In this document: positions 13,259 to 24,900 of the stretch, one piece after another
Layout of the letters: each line of letters starts with the position of its first letter
Numbering within the stretch: the first letter of the stretch is position 1
Assembly (NCBI GenBank): GCA_013396915.1
Contig: VWZL01000106.1
Location: forward strand, 1,012,045-1,076,044
Length of the DNA stretch: 64,000 nucleotides
Reading direction: 5' to 3'
Source of the DNA: Stercorarius parasiticus
Lineage: Eukaryota > Chordata > Aves > Charadriiformes > Stercorariidae
The notes under the pieces: model-generated
The model's database searches: none
Told to the model about the DNA's origin: nothing
The model's input: only the letters and a program-made list of their open reading frames with translations
Program-made: the position numbers and the translations under genes

Positions 13259-16200
13259 GCCTCCTGTGCCCAGGGTGCTGACACCTCCTGTGCCCCTGCC
13301 TGAAGCTGTGGGCTGCGGATGCTGGGGTGCGCCCAGCCTGGAGCCCAGAGACTGCGCAGCGGTGCCCTGCCTGTGTGCTGCCTCCCCTGCTCTGCCCTGG
13401 CAGTTCTCTCTCCGCCAGCTACCCCTTCCACACTTTTTCCAGCCTTGGCACCTGCCCTTTCCCTGTGGGGAGGTCCAGGGTGATGCTCAGTGGAGGAGGT
13501 TTCCTCGTCCTCCACGGCAGCTGGGGGTTTTACGGTGCAGGAAGGATGTAATCCTGCACCCTCCAGGCCCAAGGGCACCACCCTGGCAGCATTCCCGGGG
13601 CTCTCCCTTGTCCTGCTCTGCTCTCATGTCCCGCTGCCGCTTGTCCCTCTGGCAGTGCCTGCGCTCTGCTTTTTCTGAGCTCCAGAAATGCCTCCTGCTC
13701 AAGGGCAAACAATGTTGTTCTGTGCCATGCAGCCTGCCCCCTGATCTGGCAGGACAGGCAGAGCGCAAGCGAACAGAAATACCATGGGGTAATTAAACGG
13801 GAAGTTTTTCTGTGCTACGTTTACAAAAATCAGGTAATTCCTGGCAGGCACCCTGTGTGCAAGAGAGCCAGGAGTGTCAGGGCAGATGATGGTGAGTCCA
13901 TGTACGAAGAAATCCTGCCCTGGACTAAAAGTTGTGTCATCACAGAATGGATAAGTTGCGCGTGGCAGAAGTTGGGCAATGAGTGTGCAGGTTTAGACCC
14001 TGCTAATGACCCAAGTGGGTACCCATATGAGAGGACACATCTGATTTTCACTGCCTTCTTTACAAAAAGTCCAGAAAATGCACACAAAAAAGCGCTTATG
14101 TTAAACGACTATTGTTAAAGGTCTGAAGTAGTCAGAAAACATCAGAGTTGAAGTTGCCTGTTGCATGGGCTTTACAGTGCGGTTTGTAATTACAGGATTA
14201 TATTTTTTCCCTCGAGAGATTGTTTCTGTCAGTGCTTGAGAATGATGGATCTTGGAGGATGAGACTGATCTGGGTAAGGGAAGAGGCAGGTTAATTTGCT
14301 GCAGAAGTTGGAAGACAATGGCTGAGGCAGCAAGAAGAGGAGGAAGGCTGGTCTCTTGGAGCAGTGATGGGTAATGGCTCTGCTTCAGATGGAGCTGACA
14401 GATGCTGGGTAGATCACTTAAATTCAGATTTTTCCAGGTGGGTGCTAGCTAATTCAGCGTGCCTGCCTTGCACCACTGAAGGTCTGTCACGAACACGTGC
14501 TGAATGCTCCTAAACTACAGCGGAAATAAATGGGAGCTGTACTTTGTGCTGCAGGACAACACGTGCTCTGAAAAAAATCACCCTTGTGTGTTTCAGTGAG
14601 ACACCTAAACATAATGGATGGTTTTGACCTTAATCCTTGGCTGATAACTCTCCTTCATCTCATAGACTATGAAAATAAATTAACATTTACAAAACATTCA
14701 TATTCTATAGAGGTAACAGGCATAAAACAGTCCACAAGTAAATGAGTAACGCTACCGTCAGAGTGGGATCTGTGTATCATGAAATAAGTAACGCCCCGGG
14801 CAACAGGCTGAAGAAGGAATGTGAAACTAAAGGCTGAGCACCTGGCCAGGATCTGTGCTGAGCACTGAAGGAGACAGCGGTCCTGTGGTATGTAGAGGCC
14901 ATGCTACAACTCATGTGCAAAACACAGGTTGATTAAGGGCAAAACGGCAAGTTTATGACGTGCATTCTACCAGTGTATGGAACATGACTCTAGTAGAAGG
15001 AGTGGTGGATCAGCAAATGAGTTGATGTGGTTAATGCCCTCTGTTTGCTTCATATATTTCTAATGATACCAGGAAGAAAATAGGGACTTGCTGCCCTTTG
15101 CCTGTTCCTGTTGCTCTGCGCTGTAGTTGTTGATTGTTTGGCAAAATAATGTTAAATTGATTTGGTTGTTACACCTGAGGTCACTGCTGCAAGCTTCTGC
15201 ATGACAAGACCCTGGGTTTCCCACATGAGACAATGGTGGACAGCTTTCTCCCGATGGGTCTGCCTTAACTTACTTTTCCGCAGCTGGAAGCAGCCATTGC
15301 TGTGGAGGATATCAGCGTCACTGCTCTCGGGCTGCCGGCAGATAGGCAGTTTTGCTGAGTGCCCTAGAGGTGGAGGGGTCAAAGGATGCAGTTGGTCAGC
15401 AATAATACCTTTTGCGGGTTTCGGGGGACAGGACCAGCATCTACTCTTTGCTATCGGTCCTGACACCCAGGCCTGGGCACAGCCTGCGAACTATGCATGG
15501 GGAACTCATGACTTCAGAGGTGCCTGACCTGTACATATGGGGATAGGTTCACAAACCAATACTCTAGAATTAGAAGCGATCTCCCCCAAAGCTGGATTTC
15601 ATGCTCATCTGTGTATGTTTGCAGGGATATTAGCATTCCTCAAGATGCTGCTGCTGCAGAAGCAAAGCCAAAATGGTTAATTCTTTTTTCCAGCAGTCAG
15701 TGTAACTTGTTATTCAGAAGCACTAAGGCTCAAAGCTTATCTTTTATAAACGAAATCTGAGATTTTCTCTTTATAATTCTTCATTTTCAAGTCGGGAAAT
15801 AATGGCTTCACATTTAAGGAACCCAGTTACTTAGATAATGTAATGAAAATAAGTAACGTGGATATTCTGCAGTCGCAGTGTAGGGATTATTTCAGGTTTA
15901 TCTTTATGCAAATTAATACATTTTTGACTCTTGTAAATTGATATGCCAGGCACAAAGTGATTTGAGCTTGCGCACATTTATCTAAACTGATGCAGGAGAC
16001 AAGCAGGCCTAACTTCTGAGAATAGAGGGAGGTGAGAAGATTAGCTTTTTCGTAGCACTTTGTCACTCGTGATTCTCAAATTATAAAGCTGTCTTTTGCG
16101 AATTGTGCATTTTCAAAGTAAATGCATTCACCATCTGAAAGATTGCAGAATAGCTGTGTTTTGCGAAGGAAGAAGAATCACATTCTTGATGTATCTCCAC

Positions 16201-18225
16201 ACATCTTTATTGTTACTAACTAATAGTAATGAAATAATAAGTTTATGAACTTTGTAGTGATTACTAATCTGTAACCTGAGTTCAGTTGATTGAAGCCAAT
16301 GGGAAGGAACTGTTTTTATTAGATTAATTTCCAGAGAGAGTTTTGATTCTTGGCTAACATACGTGTCTGTGCATTTTCTTAACAAGATAAAATATTTCTT
16401 AAACAAAACCTTTTTATTTTAAACTTGACAGGAGAAATAATTGCCTTTGAAATGTGCAGTTATTGGCATTCTAGATGAAGAATAAAACCCTGTGAGAACT
16501 TGTCAAATAATAATCACAAACATCTTCTAAAATGACTTCAGGGTCAGCTTTCAAATAAGTTATTTGCAGGTACATTTTAGCATCATTCAAACAGGTCAAA
16601 TAAATTATTCATCTTTCTTGACATTAGGCTAAATAATTTATTCATATCTCCAATATCCAGTGGCTAACGTTGGCACCTGTGAAACTTTCTCATTCCTGAG
16701 TCCAAGCTGAGCATAAGTTTGTAAATTAGGCGGGTGGATAATACTTTAACTAAACTCAACTTCAACTAAAGATTCTCATCTTTAGTTGGGCTAAAACACT
16801 ACTGCTATCACACAGCTTGATTTAGATGTGAGCCAGGGTTGGCTCTCAACAATCATTTAATGGTTTTTACTCATTTATAATGTTTCTGTCCTCACGTATC
16901 ATATTTTCTGATAAGCCCCAGGAGTTCAAGTCAAACCACCAAACTGGACTGTGCATCCCATGTCCTCCTTAGCACTGATGCTTGTCTTCAGTTAGCCAGC
17001 TCAGGTAGTTAAACCAGCAGAATACAACTTGCTTTGTGAAGGAAAGAAAAAGAGGGCGAGTTGTTTTTTGCTGGCTGAGCTGCCTGGACTGGCTGACCCT
17101 GTCGTGGGACAAGCAGTGTGGGGAGCATGGGGCTGGAAGGATAGCAGCAGCACCAGCTTTGGTCAGTTGAAATTGCCAGGGAACTGTATCTCAGCTGTAT
17201 GTGATGTGAATAACCAATTAAATACTTCATGTGGTCCTCATTTCCTTCCAGAGTTGGTGTCAGCCTCGCCATCTTCTCCATCCTGCATCTGATCTCGTCA
17301 CCCCTCTGCTCTTCACCTGCCCCCAGACCTGCACATCTGGAGTAGAGCAGCTGGTTCCCACCTAGTCCCTCCCCTCCTTTTCCCCATCCCAATCCATGTC
17401 ACCAGTTTTGGTTTCACTTATTTTGCATTCCCCTGGTGAGAGGTAAAGGTTAAACTTGTCAGAGTGAAAAAAAGCTTCCAGGTAGCAGGGAGAGAGAGAG
17501 AGAGAAGCATATGGAGGAAAGAAAGAGAAGTTGGGATTTTCTTAGGGCTTTGTGCACCCATTGGGGAGCTTACCCACCAGTTTGAAAACTGCTGGTCTGT
17601 GTTGCACGTTTTATTTACAAAGAACATGTTAGGGAAAAGGGATATTTTTTGAATCAAGTGCCTTGCTTTTTCAGGAGCTTGGCATAAGTAGGCTGTGGGA
17701 CTTGAGTCAGCCTTGCAGCAAGAGTTTACAAGGTATTTTCTTTAAGAGTAAGACATGAGCAGAAAGAAGCAGATGAAGATACATGGCGGTTTTTTCTTAA
17801 AATCATTTCCAATTTGCCACCAAATTCTCTCCAAGCAGAGGAGAAATCTGGGGGAGATTAGTTTGATTTGGTAAAGATTTAGGGCAGAGGTGACAGGATT
17901 TCATAGGTCATGTCCATCTTGCCCAGCATGGGAATTATGGGTGTGTAGCATTTATTTTCTCAGTAGCTTTCCCACTTAGTAAACCCGCCCATCTGAAGTG
18001 AGTACAAATAAAGCGCTTTTTGGTGTAGTACCATTAGCTTATTGATATTGGGTACCAGTTGCTGTAGTTTTAGATTCAAACCACATTAAGTGGCTGTAGC
18101 TACAGGTGGTGGCAGAGGACTTGCAGCGTGGTGAGCAGCCCTGCAGGAGGGGTTACAGCTGTGTGGGGGTTGATCGCATTCAGCATCCAACAGGCTGTGA
18201 TAAACCCTGTCCCTTGTGTTTTCAG
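13259..18225. other. Presumed PET117 intron 1 / upstream DNA
   Basis: No recognisable exon. Composition falls from GC-rich before about 13.8 kb to AT-rich after it. If PET117 exon 1 lies in the CpG-rich segment, this whole stretch is its intron of about 5 kb. A (GA)n run lies at 17490-17505. Confidence 0.4.
17490..17505. repeat. (GA)8 microsatellite
   Basis: Simple dinucleotide run in presumed intronic DNA. Confidence 0.8.
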
Positions 18226-18375
18226 AGGCTGCACAGCGGAGTTCTCAGAGATCTCGAACGTCAAAATCAGAAAAAGGAGAATATTCGCCTGCTAGAAGAG
18301 CAGATTGCTTTGACAAAGCAGCTTATGGAAGAAAGGGACAAGGCGCTAATGGAAAAAGGGTCCCAGCAGTCCTAG
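18226..18375 (+). CDS. PET117: PET117 last exon (partial gene)
   Basis: PET117 is a small protein of the mitochondrial inner membrane and matrix side that helps cytochrome c oxidase assembly and acts with the heme A synthase COX15. The exon follows a good acceptor (tgtgttttcag) and reads 49 codons in phase 0 to TAG. The sequence RLHSGVLRDLERQ, then KKENIRLLEEQIALTKQL and a GSQ(Q/K)S end match the C-terminal charged helix of vertebrate PET117, whose whole length is about 81 residues. The N-terminal 32 or so residues with the membrane segment are on a missing exon 1, which I could not find between 12 and 18 kb outside the N run. An in-frame ATG at 18106 gives a longer open frame, but the stretch before 18226 looks intronic. 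The next gene, KAT14, starts 274 nt downstream on the same strand. Confidence 0.88.
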   Translation, partial: RLHSGVLRDLERQNQKKENIRLLEEQIALTKQLMEERDKALMEKGSQQS

Positions 18376-18649
18376 TCACAGACCTGAGTCATTAGAGGTT
18401 TGATTAAAGACGTTGGGAGATCACTGGTGTCTTAACTACTTGTGAGTGTTTCAGCTAACAGAGGTAATCTGTGAAAGACTGTTGCTTTTGTAGAGGTTAT
18501 AATGCAGTGCCAAAAGCTATAGGGTGGACACAAAACACTTCCTCTGTCATCCATCAGTACTTTGACTGCTGAGACTTGGCCAGCACATCCAGCCTTGATG
18601 GACTTGTCAGTGTGGGGAGGAGCTCCTTGTTACGCAAACCCCATCTAGG
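18376..18649 (+). other. PET117-KAT14 intercistronic stretch
   Basis: Only 274 nt separate the PET117 stop from the KAT14 ATG. It contains no CpG island and no TATA box. One polyadenylation-type hexamer, ATTAAA, is at 18403-18408, with a GT-rich segment (ctggtgtctt) about 20 nt after it, so PET117 could end here. CCCATCTAG just before the KAT14 ATG could serve as a splice acceptor, which would let KAT14 be joined to an upstream 5' exon and skip PET117. Confidence 0.5.
18403..18408 (+). terminator. ATTAAA, candidate PET117 poly(A) signal
   Basis: The second most common vertebrate poly(A) hexamer, 28 nt after the PET117 stop. A stop-to-signal distance this short is unusual, so its use is uncertain. 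Confidence 0.3.
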
Positions 18650-18905
18650 ATGGCTAACAACGTTCACATGAGTGGGCTGCTAAGCCGCCATGATGATGAA
18701 GCTACCAGGACCTCCACCTCAGAGGGCCTGGAGGAGGGTGAGGTGGAGGGGGAGACCCTCCTGATTGTAGAGTCTGAGGACCAGGCTTCGGTGGACTTAT
18801 CTCATGACCAGAGCGGGGACTCTCTGAACAGCGACGAAGGTGACGCATCCTGGATGGAGGAGATGTCCTATTACTGCGAGAAGTGCCAGAAGTGGATTCC
18901 AGCAA
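18650..18905 (+). CDS. KAT14: KAT14 coding exon 1
   Basis: Residues 1-85 plus one base of codon 86. It carries the ATG, the acidic Ser/Thr-rich N-terminus and the first Cys pair in YYCEKCQKWIP. Donor is CAA|GTAAGC. Confidence 0.95.
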
Positions 18906-21900
18906 GTAAGCCTGCCTGTTGCCTTGTGTCTCGCTTGCCTGGCTGGAGTTGTTGTTTGCAAAGTGGTTACGCTGTCCTACATGCCTGTTTTATGCGGCAG
19001 CCCTTGTTTTGCTGTATCCCCTTCTGTGTTGGAGGAGAAAGGCTCTTGGCACTGCCTGGAGCCCAGCAGCCTTATGCCAGCCGTGTGCGTTAGGTACTTC
19101 AATCCATGAACTGTATGGGTGTCTGAAGCTGGCATTCCCTGTAAAGGCATGGGACTGTCTTCTTTAACTAGTAATGAACAAGGGTACGACTTCAGAAACA
19201 CGCACACCCTCCCAAGTCTTGCTGCTAGTGTGTTTAGGGGACTTTGCCCAAGTAACTTGGCCTCTCTGCTCACTCAGGTAAAGATAACGACCCTTGCTGT
19301 AAAGCTTTTCCTGTGGAGGAAAAGGGCTTTGGGATAGCATTACTTTATTTTTTTTTTTCCTGGTCAGTTTGTCACATCTGTGGAGCATATGGCTAAATCT
19401 TAATCTTAACGGTTTCCTGATAATGTGAATTTAATTTAGCTTTCACAGAAGCGTGTCCAGCCTGTAGCAGCTAGCTTTGGGAGGCGTTCAGAGGAAGCTG
19501 CAGAACTTGATCCCTGTGCTGCTTGACATAAGATACATGCTGTTAGCAACACGACAGACTAGACTTTACTTTCTAAATTCTGGATTATTCTGTTATCGGA
19601 GCCAAAAGCTAGATATTGCTAAGCACTGGTTGTTTTATGGTTTGGGGTTTTTTTGTGTTTTGTTTGGTTGGATTTTTTGTTGTTCTTTTGAGGTTTTTTT
19701 GTTTGAGTTTTGTGTTGGGGTTTTTTTTTTTGTTTTGTGGCTAGAAATAATGAACTCTTCAGGTGGCACCTGCCTTGCAGATATGTCAGAGCTGCCCTTT
19801 TGCCATCTTAGAATTTGCCAAAACTTATAGTAAAGAAATTTCAAGGTGTGTTAGTGAGTGTTTTGATGTTAATGTAATGGAACCAACATCACACTGTTAA
19901 AGTAGTATGCAGTTAAAAAGATATATTAACTTGAAATGTATTAATAAAAAAAAAAGCAGAGAGCTAAAGGTAGCATGAGATATCTCATCTTAGAGCACTT
20001 GATTTAACACTCAATTTGTTTTATTTTACAAAGATGTTCCTCTCTCTCGTTGCTGTGGAACAAATCCAAAGAGCAGAAAAAGCCAATAGCAGAGCAACAG
20101 TAACTAGATACAAATGTGCAAAGTAAACGAGCTGGAAAAGAGGAATACTATTCTCTTTGCTCATTGTTCAGTTATATGGATATCAGTTGTCACTTGTGAA
20201 AATCACCAACATGCTCAGACAAATTATCACTTTTTACATTGAATTGCCATGTAGAAATTCTATTAATCTACTAAGTGTGGGGGTTTTTTCCCCCATCAGA
20301 CATAGGTGCAACTTCAATAGCTAGATTCTGCAGTTCACTATGGAAGCAGAGCATCCATGTATTACAAATGCTTGATCTGGTGCCGTTATACAGTAAAAGA
20401 GATGTCATTCTTTTAGAGAAAGACCTTTCGTCTGGGACTTTTCAGAAATGCTGTAGTCTTAACTGTTTCTCTGTCCTGTGATTTTATTTTTTAATTTTTC
20501 GTATTTGTGTAAATTAACCCCTGGTGAGTTTAGAAGTCCTGATTCATATGATGGTTTGTTTTGTTTGGTTTTTCTTTTTCTCTGCTGCAGAAACACAGAA
20601 TTGGAGCCCGTAACTTCAACTGCGTGGGCTTTTACAGGTGGCTCTATCCCAGCAGATTGCTTTTGTTCACACAAACTTTTATGCAGCGTTGGCTTTACAC
20701 AGCAAAGCACATGCTGAAGTGCTTTACTGATTTGGGATCTAATGCATTGACTGCAGTAAAGAAAAAGTGTTTTCTGATAATGTTGGGCTGTTCTTTTGGC
20801 TCTTGGTCTAAAGGAAAGAAGATCTTCCCCTGACAGGAGAAATAAATACCTTAAAGCTTCACGGCATGTCTGCTGCAGTGCATCCTAGAGGCTGCTGTAA
20901 ACAAGGACTGGCAGCCTTACTTTACTAACAATTTCTGGACAGGGAAAGAGAGAGCTGTAAAGACATGTAGCAGTGAGTGGAAAGATGACGTGGAAGAGAA
21001 GGTTTGTATATTCTGATAGCTTTTGCAGTGGCACACCTTTTTTTACACAGGTCAGCTTTTTTTTTTTTTTAAGCAGAGTGGGAAAACAGTTTTTTATTGA
21101 AGTGTATAGGTTATCCTGGGGAAGCAAGAAGGAATGAGAAATGCAGTGGAAACAAGGAAATCCTTGATTTTGTTCCTGCATTCAGATGTTAAGTAGAATG
21201 CCCCTTTTTTGTGCCTGTGCTTTTCAGTTGATCACTGGCTGCTGCAACTGTGAAATGAATCTGCACCTTCCATCACAGTGAGTTCTGATGCTTCCTGGGA
21301 GCTGACTGGGTCTCTGGACTCTGGGGAAAAAAGCAAAAAGTACTTTTCTGCCTGATGTCGTAGGGAATCTGAATCTCCTTTGCAGCATTTTTTCCCCTAT
21401 AAAAGGACCAAGAAATTGATTTTTGCCTATTCATTTTAGGTCAACTGAGAGAACAGCTCAGCTACCTCAAAGGAGATAACTTTTTCAGATTTACTTGCTG
21501 CGATTGCTCGGAAGATGGGAAGGAGCAGTTTGAACGGCTGAGATTAACGTGGCAGCAAGTAAGTAAAATGTTTGTGCCAGCGGAATAACCACAGGACTTT
21601 CTAAAATTGTTGTTTGTTGTGTATGTGCTACCTAAAAATGGAGGATCAGGTATCGGTAACAAAGAAACATATGCATGAACTTCAGAAATTAATTAGCTAA
21701 GGATTGCCTGCATATTAGAACTTGGGCATTTGGCAGGTGAATTGAAAGATAATAATGCAAACCACATTCCTTTTTTTGTGTTGTTTTTCCTTTTTTTGTG
21801 TTGTTTTTCCTTTTTTTGTGTTGTTTTTCCTCTTCTTCCCCTTAATGTTGCTCATTAATTTGTAGCTTCAGGCAGGTTTGGAAGAGCAAACTGAATGCAA

Positions 21901-24900
21901 TTTGACTGCTAGGTATGAACAGGTTTTTGTGTATATGAGCAAATGTAAAGCTAGCGAGGTGGCAACATAAAACCAGAAAGCTTGCCAGTCCCTGAATGCA
22001 AAGCTCCAATCTGGCTGCTTACCCACTAGCAATAGTCCTTGCTGGAATTTGCTATTTCAGTCACTTGCACACTTGAGCAATCAAAATAATTTGCATTATA
22101 TAGCAACCACCATGTGGGTGAACTGATGCACACCATCTTTTCTAAGCAGGGTGCTGGAGGGGCAAGCAGGCAGTGATGGCTGTCTCTGCTTAAAATGAAT
22201 TTGATCAAGGAGTGGCTGCTGCTCAGCATTAAGTGTTTCCACATGCTGCGCATCGGGCAGTATGTGCGAGACATCTATTTTGCATCCTTTGGGACAGTAG
22301 TGGTGTGCTGTCTCATAATAGATCAATTAAAACATCAGTTGTAACTCCTACAGTGCTTTCTCATGGTGAACAGTGCAGGGCTGCGCAGGAGGAAGTGTTG
22401 GCATAGGAGGCTGGCAGAGTTTCAGCGAGTTACAGATCTGGAGAGCAAAGGCTGCTAGCATTACACCCACCTCTCTTCAGAGTGGCATGGGGAAGGGACA
22501 GGCGAAATCAAAACGGGTGAGGGAGAAAGCTGATGAGTGAAGAAGCTATTTCCTTAGGCTTCCAGCAGCTGCAGCTGCTGCTGCTGCTTCTGGATAAGTT
22601 GAATTTAGGGAAGTGGTCAAACTTACCTGAAGTAGGAAAAATAGGGACAGTGATTTCTGGATTTTTTTTCAGAGTATGTGGCCTCAACAGATCCTTATCT
22701 TTAACCAGTTGAAAAGAGAATTGGTTTTGAAGTCCTGAGGCGCTGTCCCACCTGGCTTAAAAAGCACAAAATCCTAGATAAATAGTTATCAATCTAAGAG
22801 GGGTTGCAAAGCATAAATAGGGTACAGGGGACACTAAAGCTGTCTGTATTTCCTCATTTTGGCATCTTCAGCAATGCATTCCAGAAAGCTATGGCCTGCT
22901 GGGAGGAGGCCCATCTCCCTAAGAAAAATACATTTCAAGCTTCTCTGACGGTGAAGAATAAGTCCCTGTTTGACGTAGTATCCAACCGAGGCTGTGTGAT
23001 TGTTGAAAGATGGTCCCAGCCCAGCTGTACGATTTTAGTTGTATTCAAATGAATTGGATAAACATGATCACAGTTGGTCACCTAGAAATTACTTACAAAG
23101 AGGTGTGATATTTTCAAACCTGCCCTTCAGTTTAGGCATGTAATAGGTCAGACTAAATTTGGTTGTGAAGCATGTGAATGAGCTGTAAATGGACGGTCTT
23201 TAATGAAGATCACCTGGAGACAAATGTAATTCTTGTATACCCAGAAAAATTAGTAGCTGTGGTGTAATTTTACAGAGAGTTCACAGCCTGTTCAGCTTGA
23301 AAAGCAACAGTAAGTATTTAGAAGGGCCGTTGTCACTAGATGGATTACAGCGTATTAAACTTGTGACCGTTTTTTTTAGAGACTTTTTCCCTATCTCCGC
23401 ACTACATTCAGACTCCAGTTGTGATATAATTCATTTATACAACCATTGCAAAAGCCTGTATCTCAGCATAAACCTGCATAACTAGGCAGCTTGTTATTCC
23501 CTTGGGATAGAGCGTTCTCTGGGAGAATGTGCATCTAACAATAGAAAAACAAGAATGGGCAGTATGAAAGCAGGAAGAAGATGGATTGCAGAAGTTGCCT
23601 ATGAAATGTTGTAAAAATAAGATATTTATGAGGGAGCAAAGATTTGTGTGTGTGTGTGTGTGTGTGGCGGCTGTGGAGGGCAGTTCAGCGGATGAAACAG
23701 AAAAGACTCACTTGTATCCAACACTTTCTATTCCAGGTCGTCATGCTGGCAATGTACAATTTGTCTCTGGAAGGAACGGGCCGTCAGGGGTACTTCAGGT
23801 GGAAAGAAGATATTTGTGCTTTTATTGAGAAACACTGGACTTTCTTATTAGGGAACAGGTAAAGACGTGATGTTTCCCTGAAGGTCCGGTTGGTGAGCCA
23901 AAGGAATTAAAACTTGTTATGCAGATGGACAAGAATCCTGGTTAATTGGTGATGTCTCTGTTGAGCCTCACTAGTGAGAATATTGGAGGTTTAATATTGA
24001 GGACCTGAACATAGGTATGAGGGGTACTCTTGAAAACAAATAAGCATTTCTTAGTGGGGAAAAACAACCACAAGAATGTCACACAAACCAATGTAAATGC
24101 ATATATTTTGGGTTATTTCTTATCTTCCTGTACGTAGTGTATGAACCTGCAAAGCCTTTGAGTATTTGTAAATAGACACAACGAATGAGCTAGGGCTGAT
24201 GTCACTGGGCTTTAAAAGAGAAAAAAAAAAAAAAAAGTCCAGCAAAGTACTATGTTACTTGGCTATAAAGCTTGCATGGACCCAGTTCTCCACAGAGGAC
24301 AACTGTGCCTAGTCTGTTAGCTTGTTTTGTATTTCAATAAAATAACTTTACATGGCAGGCATTACAAACCACTGAAATGGTTTTCAGTCTGTGTAAAGAA
24401 AAAAGCTGTCTGAGTAACAAGCCTTCTTGCAAAGGGCAGCCTTCAAGGCTGTGTGCTGTATAGGCGAGTGGCACATTTTTTCTGAGCACAGTGAAGCTGT
24501 CAAAACCAAGTCTCAGTGTTGATGCATGTGCTACAGAGGCAGGAAAGGAACTGAGCAAGCCTTCGAACTTGTAGATTTTATTGACTTCACAGCTGCTTTT
24601 CTTCCACAGGGATTTCTCTGTTGTAAGATCTGTAAGATCCTTTCTCCCTAACCAGATTTCTTCTTTGGCTTTGTTTTCATTGCTTGTCTGTGCCTCCTTG
24701 CTCTGTTCTCAGAAATGTTAGCATTTGTCTCCTCTGGAGTCAACTGGGACCCTGACAGGAAGGGAGCTGATGGCCCATTGTCCCTCGCTCAGGGAGCCAT
24801 CACCTCCCAGGGTTTGCTGCTGCCTTTTGAGACTTGCCCTGGGAACTGCGCACACCTTGCTCTGATTAAATTCAGATGAAGTGATTACTGGCCTCAGAAG

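Noticed and set aside
12473..13303. 276-codon frame running through the N run
   Set aside because: It owes its length to the unknown bases and then to the CCTG tract, which gives a Leu/Pro/Cys/Ala repeat in any frame.
18106..18225. Upstream extension of the PET117 frame from an in-frame ATG
   Set aside because: The added 40 residues do not resemble PET117, lack a membrane segment and sit before a strong acceptor; the true exon 1 must be elsewhere.
21398..21405. TATAAAAG shortly before KAT14 coding exon 2
   Set aside because: Inside an intron, 34 nt before a constitutive acceptor, with no start-site context. Chance match.
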